Assembly: GCA_003667865.1 (NCBI GenBank)
Contig: CP033051.1
Span: forward strand, 3,498,501-3,562,500
DNA from: Rossellomorea marisflavi
GTDB taxonomy: Bacteria > Bacillota > Bacilli > Bacillales > Bacillaceae_B
Length of the DNA stretch: 64,000 bases
Direction of reading: 5' to 3'
In this document: positions 54,617-63,815 of the stretch, piece after piece
How positions within the stretch are numbered: position 1 is the stretch's first letter
Layout of the letters: each line of letters begins with the position of its first letter
Position numbers and translations under genes: made by a program
The notes under the pieces: generated by a model
Seen by the model: the letters and a program-made list of their open reading frames with translations, nothing else
Databases searched by the model: none
What the model was told of the DNA's origin: nothing

Positions 54617-55669
54617 TTAAGAGCCTCTCTTTTTCATTAGAATATACCCAAAGATCGGTGCACCGATTAGTGCTGTAATCACCCCTATAGGCAATTCTGA
54701 AGGAGTAATAATAGTTCTTGCAACTAAATCGGCTAACACTAAAAAACCACCACCTAATAATATGGAAAGGGGCAATAGATGAACATGATTATGACCAACA
54801 AGCTGTCGTACAAAATGAGGAACTACTAATCCAACAAATCCAATTGTTCCGGAAACGGCTACAGCAGATCCTGTTAGAATAGAACTAGATACCAAAATTA
54901 AGAGCTTTCTTCTTTGAACATGAATTCCTAGATGCTGCGCTTGCTCTTCTCCAAAGCTCATTGCATTTAATTCCTTTGCATTAAATCCAATTAATACAAT
55001 CCCAAGCAAAAAGAAAGGGAGAATAATTTTTACATAGTCCCATCCTCGCATTGACACACTTCCTAACAGCCAGCCAATAATTTGTCGAAGCTCCTCACCT
55101 GTTAGTGCAATCATTAGAGAAATAAGTGAACCAAGAAATGAACTAAATATGATTCCTGTTAGAATAATCGTTTCTACCTTCATAGACCGCTCTACTTTTT
55201 GAGCGAAAGATAATACTAGGATGACTGTAATGATTGAACAGATGATACTTAAAAAAGGTAATGTAAAGATGCCAATGAAAGGAATTGAAAGTTGGAAAAA
55301 TAACGTGACAACTGCACCAACAGAAGCACCTGAAGATACACCTAGAGTATATGGATCAGCAAGAGGATTACGTAAAAGCCCTTGAAAGGCGGCTCCTGCA
55401 ACAGCAAGCGAGCCACCAACTAAAAAGGCTAATATCACACGAGGTAAACGAATGGAATAGACAATATTAACAAACATCGTGTCAATCGTACTTGGCAATT
55501 CTAAGCGGAATATCTTAGCACCAATGATTGTCAAAATATCTATCGGTGGTACAGAGACTGTCCCAATCGAAATACCGGCAATAATTGAGAGGATTGAAAA
55601 ACCAAAAGCTAATCCATAGGGTATCCACTTTTTATTCTGCAAAAAGTTCTGGATATACTGCTTTGGCAA
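54617..55669 (-). CDS. btuC: Corrinoid ABC transporter permease (FecCD family)
   Basis: This 350-residue permease has about ten TM helices. PRVILAFLVGGSLAVAGAAFQGLLRNPLADPYTLGVSSG in parts is the FecCD signature block, and GTIGFVGLVVPHFVRQLVGHNH the coupling region. The TTG start at 55669 overlaps btuF by 38 bases, with GAGGAAC as RBS. Iron-siderophore permeases are in the same family; the B12 riboswitch fixes corrinoid use. Confidence 0.9.
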   Translation of the reverse strand: MPKQYIQNFLQNKKWIPYGLAFGFSILSIIAGISIGTVSVPPIDILTIIGAKIFRLELPSTIDTMFVNIVYSIRLPRVILAFLVGGSLAVAGAAFQGLLRNPLADPYTLGVSSGASVGAVVTLFFQLSIPFIGIFTLPFLSIICSIITVILVLSFAQKVERSMKVETIILTGIIFSSFLGSLISLMIALTGEELRQIIGWLLGSVSMRGWDYVKIILPFFLLGIVLIGFNAKELNAMSFGEEQAQHLGIHVQRRKLLILVSSSILTGSAVAVSGTIGFVGLVVPHFVRQLVGHNHVHLLPLSILLGGGFLVLADLVARTIITPSELPIGVITALIGAPIFGYILMKKRGS

Positions 55670-56627
55670 GTTCCTCTACTCCTTCTGCTAATCTTGGTCC
55701 TGTACGAGTAACAAGATCTGAGTGAACATCATAAACGTTTTCATTTACAATTGCAGTCATATCTTGCCAACCTTCACGACTTAATACTTGGCCTTTTGGA
55801 TCTTCTGTGTAATATCCATAAGTTGTTACAATTACATCTGGATTTAAGGCAATTACTGCTTCTTGGTTTACTGCAATCCACCCTTCTTGATCTCCCATTA
55901 CATTTTCAGCATGAATTAGTGAAAGCATTTGGTCCATAAAGGTGTTTTTACCTGTAGAATAAATATCTGGAGCAGGAGCAACCTCAACATACACAGATTT
56001 TTTTTCTTCAACATTTGCCACTTTATCAAGCACTGCTTGTAAATCATCCTTCATTGTTTGAACAACTTGCCCAGCCTCTGCTGTTGTTCCAGTAAGTTGA
56101 CCAATGGTTTCGATCGTTTCATATACTTCATCAAAGCTTGTAGCATCGTTTACGACAAAAACAGCAATTCCAGCATTGCGAATTTGATCTAAAGCTTCTG
56201 TTTGTGTACTAGCTCCCGACTCATGTGCAAGAACGAGATTTGGACTTAAAGAAATAATCTTTTCAACATTAAATTCCATAGCTCCAACTTTTTCTTTTGT
56301 TAAAGCCTCTTCAGGATAATTATCATAATCAGAAACTCCGACAATTTGTTCATTCAATCCTAGAGCAAATGCAATCTCAGTATTACTGGGAATAAGTGAA
56401 ACAATTTTTTCTGGCTTTTCTTCAACCGTTACTTCCTGGTCTAATGCATCTGTAATCGTTACTGGGAACGTTGCAACCTCTTCAGAATCCTGTCCACTAG
56501 ATTCTTCATTACGATCTTCTGTTTGTTCTACTTTTCCAGGTTCTTCTTGAGTTTGTTCTCCACAAGCGGTTAATAGTCCAAATGCCATTAGCATTGAGAT
56601 GAGTATAGTTAAAATACTCTTTTTCAT
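55632..56627 (-). CDS. btuF: Corrinoid-binding lipoprotein
   Basis: This is a 331-residue type III periplasmic-binding-protein lipoprotein. Lipobox LLTACGEQ is followed by an acidic Glu-rich linker to about residue 50; then KIVSLIPSNTEIAFALGLNEQIVGVSDYDNYP, seen in parts, is the BtuF-like core. A conserved Trp (QEGWIAVNQEA) lies in the ligand region. It is the first gene after the B12 riboswitch and terminator. Confidence 0.9.
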   Translation of the reverse strand: MKKSILTILISMLMAFGLLTACGEQTQEEPGKVEQTEDRNEESSGQDSEEVATFPVTITDALDQEVTVEEKPEKIVSLIPSNTEIAFALGLNEQIVGVSDYDNYPEEALTKEKVGAMEFNVEKIISLSPNLVLAHESGASTQTEALDQIRNAGIAVFVVNDATSFDEVYETIETIGQLTGTTAEAGQVVQTMKDDLQAVLDKVANVEEKKSVYVEVAPAPDIYSTGKNTFMDQMLSLIHAENVMGDQEGWIAVNQEAVIALNPDVIVTTYGYYTEDPKGQVLSREGWQDMTAIVNENVYDVHSDLVTRTGPRLAEGVEELAKAVYPELFAE

Positions 56628-56744
56628 CTTAAATCCCCCTAAATATGTAATTGGTCAATCTAATCGTTTACTTTTAAGATAACTGACATATTAAATAAAT
56701 CATCCAAGTCACCTTTACTTCAAAACGAAAACAGAATAAAAATA

Positions 56745-56766
56745 AAAAACCCCCAGCCAATGCTGG
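56745..56766 (-). terminator. Riboswitch-controlled terminator of the cobalamin operon
   Basis: CCAGCATTGGCTGG plus GGG followed by TTTTTT on the minus strand. Its GCATTGG (56763-56757) can instead pair with the upstream CCAATGC (56843-56837). Confidence 0.88.
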
Positions 56767-56847
56767 AGGAGTCTGTGTAATGTGCAAGCATAAGTGAACT
56801 TATATGGAAGCATATTACACCTTCCCATCCTCGTAGGCATTGGTGTT
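56757..56847 (-). promoter_or_regulatory. B12 riboswitch expression platform: P13, antiterminator and spacer hairpin
   Basis: ACACC (56846-56842) can pair with GGTGT (56821-56817) as a P13-type hairpin. The CC of ACACC is shared with CCAATGC, which alternatively pairs with GCATTGG in the terminator. Between them, GTGTAATATGC and GCACATTACAC (about 56820-56776) form a long hairpin. P13 (ligand-bound) and antiterminator (ligand-free) are mutually exclusive. Confidence 0.7.
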
Positions 56848-56990
56848 AAAGAATTAAGGCAGGTCTCCTGGCTTTTGGTCATGGCTTGCTACACCTTCCC
56901 ATGCAAACACACACAGTGGTATTTAGTAGCTTACTCCCAATTTACAGTGGCGGGACCGCGTTGGAATTTCACCAACTTCCCTATTAAGTA
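56848..56990 (-). ncRNA. Cobalamin (B12) riboswitch aptamer
   Basis: Minus-strand blocks in order are AATAGGGAAGTTGGTGAAAT, TCCAACGCGGTCCCGCCACTG (B12 box GCCACTG at 56951-56945, in part), GGGAGTAAGC, and GCCAGGAGACCTGCC closing near 56858. This is the classic order of the AdoCbl riboswitch. Binding of adenosylcobalamin should stabilise P13 and turn off the operon. Confidence 0.95.
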
Positions 56991-57147
56991 GAAGATTTTC
57001 TTCTACACCATAATTCACTAAGGGTATTCTTTTTCCGCTAACACGAATTATACACATAGTTGATTTTAATTGAAAATAATTTTTTATATTTTGTCGAAAA
57101 CGAATCATACTTGAAAAGGAACAAGATAGCTCCTTACAATACCATAA

Positions 57148-58611
57148 TCATTCTAATGGAAATTTCCTCAGTTCTTTCTTTGCTTTTGCGTTTATAATGT
57201 TATACCCTTGCCAACTACTATCTTGTCTTTCAAGTTCCTGTTTCTCATTTTGAAGGATGGCTTGTAAACCGGGTATATTTTGATCCTTTTCGTATAAGTC
57301 GACAAGTGCAATTGTGCCCGTTCCAGATAGTGCTTCTAAATAATACGGATCGATTTTACCCGTATTTTTATATCGGTTCATGTTTTGATCTACAATCATT
57401 TGATCCATGTTGATCAGGTTGAGAATGGTGAAACTCACAATTCCTGAAAAGAAATAGAAGCGTGCTAGTGAGAGCTTTTCAATCCAGACTCTAAGAAGTG
57501 TATAGATAAAGATAAGAAGCAGGAAAATCATAAAGGAATGAACCAAAAAGCGGGTTGTAGTAAATCCATATTCCTGTTCATATAACATCAGGCGTATAAA
57601 TGCAGACAATAGCATGACACCACTAGCAAAGACAATACATGTGAGTAATATTTTAATGAAATACTTTATTCCTTTGCTACTCGTCTTTACGTAAGAGATT
57701 ACTGACAGTAGTACAGACCAATTAATCAACGTCACAATAACGAGCTCAAAAAAACCTCTTCTAGCATACTCAGCATAAGATAAGCCTTCCTGTACACTAC
57801 CAGCAAAGAAATAGTGAAATTGTACAAAAATGAAAAGCACATACAAGAGATTTAATGATATCAAAATGGTCATGGCGATAAACACATTCCAGTTTAATTT
57901 AAGTGGGGTACAATCAATTGAATGTGTTCTGTACTTCGGTTGTTTCACAGCCTGAATAAAACCAAAAACGAATAACCCTACGAATAGGCCTATAACAGCT
58001 CTTAAAACATATTCTTCCCACTGAAAAGAGAAAATCCAATTTGGAAAACGACTTAAAAATTTTGCAAATTGCATATCTGCTGACATTAGTAAAATTGAAA
58101 CAACTAAAATTAGTGGAACTGAAACCATGGTTCCGAATAAAATCATTTTAATATTTTGGTAATGAGTAGGATTAAGCTGCTTTTTAATCTTCCTCTTTCC
58201 GAACATTAGATATCTCCCTAAGTAATGAAACGAATGTAAAAAGAATGAACACACATTACGTATAAACGACCACTTATACCAAGGAGTGTTGCTGTGATTC
58301 GTCATTAACACCACATGAAAGGAGACCAAGAAAGGTAGTACAATTAAATCCCACCCCCTTATCCCACTGTTAGTGAAAAATAAAAAGCTGAATGAGATTA
58401 ATAAGATACAAGCAAATAGAAACAAACTCATCCTTATGTTCTTCTTTGGAACCCTACTATTACTCCAAAAGAATAATAAATAAAAAAGTGTAACTGATAT
58501 TGGTACGGAAACACCCAATTCCGGTTGAATAATCAGCCATTGAAGTGAGATACCAAATAGTAAACTTAGAAAAAACAATTGCAGGATTGATGGCTTTCGA
58601 AACAAATTCAT
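57148..58611 (-). CDS. DUF4153/DUF4173-family membrane protein
   Basis: The ATG at 58611 is chosen because TAGGAGGG precedes it; an open frame extends to 58698. The 487-residue protein has about 12 hydrophobic segments and a soluble C-terminal tail (~420-487) with NRYKNTGKIDPYYLEALSG. The arrangement matches DUF4153/DUF4173 proteins, which have no established activity. It lies downstream of the PadR-HAAS pair on the same strand but is separated by ~190 bases. Confidence 0.75.
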   Translation of the reverse strand: MNLFRKPSILQLFFLSLLFGISLQWLIIQPELGVSVPISVTLFYLLFFWSNSRVPKKNIRMSLFLFACILLISFSFLFFTNSGIRGWDLIVLPFLVSFHVVLMTNHSNTPWYKWSFIRNVCSFFLHSFHYLGRYLMFGKRKIKKQLNPTHYQNIKMILFGTMVSVPLILVVSILLMSADMQFAKFLSRFPNWIFSFQWEEYVLRAVIGLFVGLFVFGFIQAVKQPKYRTHSIDCTPLKLNWNVFIAMTILISLNLLYVLFIFVQFHYFFAGSVQEGLSYAEYARRGFFELVIVTLINWSVLLSVISYVKTSSKGIKYFIKILLTCIVFASGVMLLSAFIRLMLYEQEYGFTTTRFLVHSFMIFLLLIFIYTLLRVWIEKLSLARFYFFSGIVSFTILNLINMDQMIVDQNMNRYKNTGKIDPYYLEALSGTGTIALVDLYEKDQNIPGLQAILQNEKQELERQDSSWQGYNIINAKAKKELRKFPLE

Positions 58612-58800
58612 TTTAAATTCCCTCCTATTGATATTACTTAGTAAAACTAGGTATATAGGTATATGGAGCCATTCATAATAAATTATTTTATCTTTCATAC
58701 ATAGTAATTCTAGGCATGTAGGTAAAAAAAGAAAAGAGACTTCCCTTTTATGTAAAATGTTTTGTTATATTTAGTTCGATCAAATACAACAAAACCTTAA

Positions 58801-59442
58801 TTAAACAGAAACTCTCTTTCCTAAATAAAACCCACAGAAACTAATCGGATATAAACATGCTGTACATGTAATACACATAATTATGAATGTATTCGACAGG
58901 AATGGTTCGAACCAACTATGCGGAATAATGTGAAATACAACTAGACACATTAAAACGAGGTTTGGTAAAAGTGACAGTAAAAAGGTTTTCACAAGTAACC
59001 TTTTTCCTCCTTGACCAAATTCCTTACCAATTTCGTATCCAAGTAGAATCCAGAAAAATAAATAAAGAAAGATAATGACAGCAGTAAAACTAGTCAAGCT
59101 TTCCCACACCACCCTAATCCAATCAAGATCAAAAAAGTGGTTCACAATTGTCAAAATAATTCCACCTAGAAAAAAACACAAATTAATGAATATAAATGCC
59201 CAAGTAGTCTTTGACGGTGTAATCGCTAATTCCTTATTCCAAAGCTTTGCAATATATTCTGGTTCACCAAGCCGATTCAAAATGAATGACCATTTTTCAT
59301 CCTCTTGCAAGGAGTGGAAGGCATCTTCTGCCATTAGTAAATCTAGATGTTGCTCGTACTCTTCCTGAATAAACTGTATTTCAGGGTGATTCTGAAGGTG
59401 ACTAGTTAGTTCAAAAAGGAAGCGCTCCTTATAATGAATCAT
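58801..59442 (-). CDS. HAAS/DUF1700-like membrane protein
   Basis: This ~213-residue protein has an N-terminal helical cytosolic domain (~1-80, with [19 protein letters not shown] and a conserved [11 protein letters not shown] helix) followed by four membrane helices. I favour the ATG at 59442 over the TTG at 59457; either overlaps the PadR gene by 14 or more bases. PadR-HAAS pairs are common in Firmicutes, and the membrane partner is thought to act with the regulator in envelope stress responses. Confidence 0.72.
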   Translation of the reverse strand: MIHYKERFLFELTSHLQNHPEIQFIQEEYEQHLDLLMAEDAFHSLQEDEKWSFILNRLGEPEYIAKLWNKELAITPSKTTWAFIFINLCFFLGGIILTIVNHFFDLDWIRVVWESLTSFTAVIIFLYLFFWILLGYEIGKEFGQGGKRLLVKTFLLSLLPNLVLMCLVVFHIIPHSWFEPFLSNTFIIMCITCTACLYPISFCGFYLGKRVSV

Positions 59443-59770
59443 GGCCAGTTTTTCCAATCATTTTATTCATTACAGATACAAAGCGATTCCATTCACTCGT
59501 CTTTTCATCTAAAATTTCTTTCCCTGCTTCTGTAATACGATAGTACTTTCTGGCAGGGCCTTTTTGCTGCTCTTGCCAGTAAAACTCAATATATTGTTGT
59601 TTTTCAAGCTTGTGTAATGCAGGATAAAGAGTTCCTTCTTTTACTTGTAAGTGATGGCCACTTCTTTTCTCCATTTCCTTTACGAGCTCATAGCCATACA
59701 TATCTTTTTCATTCAGTAATTGAAGTAAAATTAAAGAAGTACTTCCCTTTACTAGCTCTCTGTTAAACAT
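59429..59770 (-). CDS. PadR-family transcriptional regulator
   Basis: This 113-residue winged-helix protein starts at ATG 59770 after AGGTGAT. The PadR core is [22 protein letters not shown] then [18 protein letters not shown] and [14 protein letters not shown]. It is likely autoregulated, as is typical of PadR proteins, and coexpressed with the overlapping HAAS gene. No clear operator was found in the short upstream gap. Confidence 0.88.
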   Translation of the reverse strand: MFNRELVKGSTSLILLQLLNEKDMYGYELVKEMEKRSGHHLQVKEGTLYPALHKLEKQQYIEFYWQEQQKGPARKYYRITEAGKEILDEKTSEWNRFVSVMNKMIGKTGHDSL

Positions 59771-59823
59771 TTTTATCACCTACCTAGAATTAAAAGGTAT
59801 ATGTCCATCTTATCAAAACCTCG

Positions 59824-60456
59824 TTATAATGTAAATTTTTTTCGAAGAAAGAGATACTGAAAGGACAAATTAGACCCAAGTACCTCAGGTTCAATTGTAT
59901 GATATTTTTCAATAGTGAAGTAAGGCTTAATCATTTCTTGTAAAGAACGATTGCTAAAGAAAGAGAAATAGCGCTTTGGTTCATAATGGTCTTCAGCCCA
60001 TACTCCTTCTGAATCTTCGCCACCATATATACCTAGAAAGAAGACACCCTCTTCTTTTAAAATGGAGTGAACCCTGTTTAAGATATCAGGTAAATTTTTC
60101 TTAGGCACATGTAGGAGACTATTTTGTGACCAAACAGCATCAAAGCTTTTTGAGGGAAATTCCAATTGATCAAAGCTCATCACCTTTGCATTCAAACCTT
60201 TTTGTAAACATCGCGAAATCATTTCCGGTGATAGATCTACACAAAGAGGTTCAAATTGCTTCTTTTTAAAAAACTCACTGTCACGGCCAGGTCCCGAGCC
60301 CAAATCTAAAATCGATGTAACATCATTATGACGAAACCATTCTACAGTTTCATCACGAATCGTACGCTTCCATTCTTCTATGTATGTTGTGTTTCGATTA
60401 TCAGCTTCTCGGTTATAAGCCTTTACTAGGTTTTTCTTTAATTCCGCTTCAATCAT
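59824..60456 (-). CDS. Class I SAM-dependent methyltransferase
   Basis: This 210-residue enzyme has motif I ILDLGSGPGRDSEFF near 45-59, an acidic residue at the end of strand 2 (LCVDLSPEM) and SFDAVWSQNSLLH for motif IV. The substrate is unknown. It is close to a second methyltransferase gene 29 bases upstream on the same strand, so the two may be cotranscribed. Confidence 0.85.
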   Translation of the reverse strand: MIEAELKKNLVKAYNREADNRNTTYIEEWKRTIRDETVEWFRHNDVTSILDLGSGPGRDSEFFKKKQFEPLCVDLSPEMISRCLQKGLNAKVMSFDQLEFPSKSFDAVWSQNSLLHVPKKNLPDILNRVHSILKEEGVFFLGIYGGEDSEGVWAEDHYEPKRYFSFFSNRSLQEMIKPYFTIEKYHTIEPEVLGSNLSFQYLFLRKKFTL

Positions 60457-60485
60457 GACAATTTCCCCTTTAGAATCGTTTTAAA

Positions 60486-61265
60486 TTATTTTTTTAGAAA
60501 AAAGTACGTAAGCTCAACCTTTTCATTAAAATTACCTTCTGGGTTTATTTCTAGTAGCTTATTCGTTAATTCTTCTTCAAATAAAAAACAATTTTCACCT
60601 AATAGCTCCCTATTACAAAATGAAGTGGAGTACAGATACCCAATAATGGTTTCAACAGTCCATGTGTAATGGAATATAAAGTTATCCGTTTTTAGAAGCT
60701 TAAATCGTGATTCTTTTATAATCTCCTCATGTCGCTTCTCATTATTTCCATAAATTGTGCTTCCTGCTCTTCGTTTACTACCGAGCCATTTTTTTATAAC
60801 TTTTACCGTGCTCTTTTGCCAATCATGTTGCTCATTCCATACACTTCCCCCTGCAATAATGACCATTCCGCCATTATCAGTTAAGCTGTTGTAGCATTGT
60901 TGCAAAACTTTTTCTCGGTTCATCCAATGAAATGAATTCCCACTAACAATAAATGTGAAGCTTTTATTCAGTTCATGCATTCTTTCTGCAGGTAGATGAA
61001 ACCATTGAATATTGTTTTCTGTGTTTTGTTCTTCTGCTACCTGAAGCATTTCTGTGCTTGTGTCTATTCCAATACAGTTATTGAAGTACGGACTTAAGGG
61101 AATTGTTAATTGACCAGTACCACAACCAAGATCTAGCAGCGTACCTTTGCCATCTATAGAATAAAATTGTGCGATCATCTCAATAAATTCTTTTGGATAC
61201 GGAATCCGATACTTTGCATAGTAATTAGCAGTACCCTTGAATAAATCTGAAGCTGACCCTAACAT
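60486..61265 (-). CDS. Class I SAM-dependent methyltransferase (Methyltransferase_11)
   Basis: This 259-residue enzyme has LLDLGCGTGQLTIPL near 43-57 for SAM binding, IGIDTSTEML for ribose recognition and FIVSGNSFHWMNRE for the catalytic region. Related Bacillus proteins are annotated as trans-aconitate-like or generic methyltransferases. Substrate unknown; only the fold is shared with its neighbour. Confidence 0.85.
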   Translation of the reverse strand: MLGSASDLFKGTANYYAKYRIPYPKEFIEMIAQFYSIDGKGTLLDLGCGTGQLTIPLSPYFNNCIGIDTSTEMLQVAEEQNTENNIQWFHLPAERMHELNKSFTFIVSGNSFHWMNREKVLQQCYNSLTDNGGMVIIAGGSVWNEQHDWQKSTVKVIKKWLGSKRRAGSTIYGNNEKRHEEIIKESRFKLLKTDNFIFHYTWTVETIIGYLYSTSFCNRELLGENCFLFEEELTNKLLEINPEGNFNEKVELTYFFLKK

Positions 61266-61391
61266 TACATCCCTCCTTCTATATTAATTCGGTAATCACT
61301 GGAAAATATAAGCATATTAACTTATTTTGAAGGAATTAACAAAACAATTCAATACATGCACTAAAAGTTATACATTTTCAAAACATTTCTA

Positions 61392-61420
61392 TTGCAGCTT
61401 ACGAAACACAATGATACAAT
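61392..61420 (+). promoter_or_regulatory. Promoter of msrA
   Basis: TTGCAG (61392-61397) and TACAAT (61415-61420) with an exact 17-base spacer, 54 bases ahead of the start codon. Confidence 0.6.
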
Positions 61421-61474
61421 CCTTCTATAATTTAATGCTTTAACTGATTATAGTGTAAGTTTAGGGGGAGCAAC

Positions 61475-62002
61475 ATGGAAGAAAAATATGAATTGGCTAC
61501 TTTTGCAGGTGGTTGTTTTTGGTGCATGGTAAAGCCATTCGATCAATTACCCGGAATTATTAAGGTAGTATCTGGTTACACAGGCGGTCATGTAATCAAT
61601 CCTACTTATAAAGATGTAAAGACTGGACAAAGCGGTCATTATGAAGTTGTTCAAATCACTTTTGACCCTAAGCTATTTCCATATGAGCAATTATTAGACT
61701 TATATTGGCCACAGATTGATCCAACAGATGATGGCGGTCAATTTCAGGACCGTGGTGATCAGTACCGAACAGCTATATTTTATCATAATGAAAAACAATT
61801 AGAGCTTGCCGAACATTCTAAACATGTTATTGAGCAAAGTAATCGTTTTAAAAACCCTATCGTGACAAAGATCTTACCTGCAACTACTTTTTATGAGGCA
61901 GAGGAGTATCATCAAGACTTCTATAAAAAGAGCCCTGTTGAATATAAATTGGATAGACAAAAATCTGGTCGAGACGAATTTATCGATGAATTTTGGAAGT
62001 AA
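61475..62002 (+). CDS. msrA: Peptide-methionine (S)-S-oxide reductase
   Basis: This 175-residue repair enzyme reduces methionine sulfoxide. GGCFWCM at 12-18 has catalytic Cys14 and a second Cys17; GYTGGH and GHYEVVQITFDP follow. FDQLPGIIKVVSGYTGG agrees with the standard fold. Strong RBS (GGGGG). No msrB is adjacent; the following small ORF is unrelated. Confidence 0.95.
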   Translation: MEEKYELATFAGGCFWCMVKPFDQLPGIIKVVSGYTGGHVINPTYKDVKTGQSGHYEVVQITFDPKLFPYEQLLDLYWPQIDPTDDGGQFQDRGDQYRTAIFYHNEKQLELAEHSKHVIEQSNRFKNPIVTKILPATTFYEAEEYHQDFYKKSPVEYKLDRQKSGRDEFIDEFWK

Positions 62003-62061
62003 ATGAAAGGAATGGACTAGAACCTTCTCTGGAAAACTAAACTGAAAGAGAGGGATTTTTC

Positions 62062-62262
62062 ATGAAAAACAATAAAATAGTCAAGGATCAAGCTCATGTA
62101 GCGCCTGATGAACGAGAGTTAAGCACTTATGCTGGACCGACAAAATATACAAACCTAGAAGAACCATATCCTGGTGATTCCGTTGAATCCCACAAGCGAT
62201 TAGAGCAAGGAAATATGGATCTTGCCGAAAAAGAGATTGAACAACAAACTGAAAATCTCTAA
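62062..62262 (+). CDS. Hypothetical 66-residue hydrophilic protein
   Basis: This is a charged, low-hydrophobicity protein with RBS GAGAGGGA before its ATG, 59 bases after msrA. The stretch STYAGPTKYTNLEEPYPGDS is proline/aspartate-rich and the C-terminus is an acidic helix (RLEQGNMDLAEKEIEQQ). I do not recognise the family. A terminator directly after it suggests an msrA-linked transcript. Confidence 0.6.
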   Translation: MKNNKIVKDQAHVAPDERELSTYAGPTKYTNLEEPYPGDSVESHKRLEQGNMDLAEKEIEQQTENL

Positions 62263-62263
62263 A

Positions 62264-62304
62264 AAAAGAACCTCTGAGAGAAACATACTCTCACGGGTTC
62301 TTCT
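62264..62304. terminator. Bidirectional terminator
   Basis: AAGAACC-tc-TGAGAG and CTCTCA-cg-GGTTCTT type arms form a 13-pair interrupted stem with A and T tracts on the outside. Confidence 0.85.
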
Positions 62305-62309
62305 TGCAT

Positions 62310-63815
62310 CTACACGATATATTGTTTCAGTTGTTCTTGTTCCTCTACTATTAATTCTGCAGTTAATTGCCCTGATAGACAAACCATAGGAACTCCTCCA
62401 CCGGGATGCGTAGATCCTCCTACAAAATACATATTTTGTAACACCTTGCTCTTGTTTGGGATTTTAAATCCACCGTTTAACTTACGATCCGTAATAGTAC
62501 CATAGATGGACCCACCATTTGAACCATATAACTTCTGTAAATCATTAGGGGTAAACTGATGTTCAAATTCTATATGCTTGCGCAAATCAGTGACACCATT
62601 TCTTTCTAACTTCTGAAGTACAAGTTCTCGGTACTTTGCTTTGTACAACTCCCAATCTTCCCCTTCTTTTAAAGGAGGGACATGTGTTAAGACAAATAGA
62701 TTTTCACTACCAGCAGGTGCTTGTGTGGAGTCTGTTTTGGAAGATATTCCAACATAAATCGTAGGATCCTCTGCTAACTTTTTGTCCACGAAAATTTGGT
62801 TAAACTCCTTCACTGGGTCTTTAGAGAAAAAGAAATTGTGATGTGCAAGCTGATTGTATGTACGATTCACTCCAAGTAATAGAACTAGACCAGATACAGT
62901 AGGTTCATATTTTTGAAGATCTCTTACTTCTTTTTCACTTTCGAAATGATTCTTTAATAATGTTTTATAGGCTGGAATGGCTTCTAAATTTGATATCACG
63001 ATATCAGCAAATAGTTCTTGACCATTTTTTGTACGAACTCCTTCTGCCCTACTGCCATTAGTAATAATCTCTTCAACTTCCGTTCCAAGCTTAATATCTA
63101 CTCCTATTTCAGATAATACTTTACTAAAAGCTTCTGCAAGCTTATACATTCCACCCTTAATGTAGTGGACCCCTAAACCTAACTGTACGTGAGATAATTG
63201 GGACATAATTGCAGGAGCATGATAGGGAGACGATCCAACATACATAATCAAGAAATTGAACATTTGCTGCAAATGCTTGTTCTTAAAAAATTTGGATGTA
63301 GCGCCAGCCATTGATTTCATAGGATCCATTTGTAAGAGCTCTTTCATTGGATGCATCATACGTAAGTCTGATAGTCCATTGATGCTCTTTTTATAAAAAC
63401 TCTTCATTGTCAGGTCGTACATTTTTTGCCCATATGATAAAAATGGATATAAATTATTTGCATCGTCGGGTGATATTTTTTTTACTTCGTTAATGAGTGT
63501 TGGTAGATCACTTGAAAGATCTAGTACTGTTCCATCATTAAAAAATGATCTCCAGCCTGGTTCAACACGCTCAATTTCCAAATAGTCGTTTAGGTTACGA
63601 CCAACTTCTTGAAATAACTTTTCCAAAACCCAAGGCATGGTTAAAATAGATGGACCCGTATCAAACGTATAACCATTACCTCTTCTAATATTTAGCTTCC
63701 CTCCTAAACGCTCTCCTTTTTCAAGGATCGATACTTCCAGTCCCTTTGCTGCTAATCGAATAGCCGCTGACATACCTGCAATTCCTCCACCAACAATTAA
63801 CACACTCTTCTTCAC
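62310..63815 (-). CDS. Phytoene desaturase-family carotenoid oxidase (CrtP/CrtNb-like)
   Basis: This 501-residue FAD enzyme starts at GTG 63815 after AGGAGG. The dinucleotide motif LIVGGGIAGMSAAIRLAAKG is near 5-24; FDTGPSILTMP follows. Blocks such as WRSFFNDGTVLDL, LAHHNFFFSKDP and GGSTHPGGGVPMV resemble staphylococcal CrtP (4,4'-diaponeurosporene oxygenase) more than the desaturase CrtN, by memory comparison. It probably makes the aldehyde/acid end of C30 carotenoids. Other crt genes would lie beyond the window end. Confidence 0.8.
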   Translation of the reverse strand: MKKSVLIVGGGIAGMSAAIRLAAKGLEVSILEKGERLGGKLNIRRGNGYTFDTGPSILTMPWVLEKLFQEVGRNLNDYLEIERVEPGWRSFFNDGTVLDLSSDLPTLINEVKKISPDDANNLYPFLSYGQKMYDLTMKSFYKKSINGLSDLRMMHPMKELLQMDPMKSMAGATSKFFKNKHLQQMFNFLIMYVGSSPYHAPAIMSQLSHVQLGLGVHYIKGGMYKLAEAFSKVLSEIGVDIKLGTEVEEIITNGSRAEGVRTKNGQELFADIVISNLEAIPAYKTLLKNHFESEKEVRDLQKYEPTVSGLVLLLGVNRTYNQLAHHNFFFSKDPVKEFNQIFVDKKLAEDPTIYVGISSKTDSTQAPAGSENLFVLTHVPPLKEGEDWELYKAKYRELVLQKLERNGVTDLRKHIEFEHQFTPNDLQKLYGSNGGSIYGTITDRKLNGGFKIPNKSKVLQNMYFVGGSTHPGGGVPMVCLSGQLTAELIVEEQEQLKQYIV

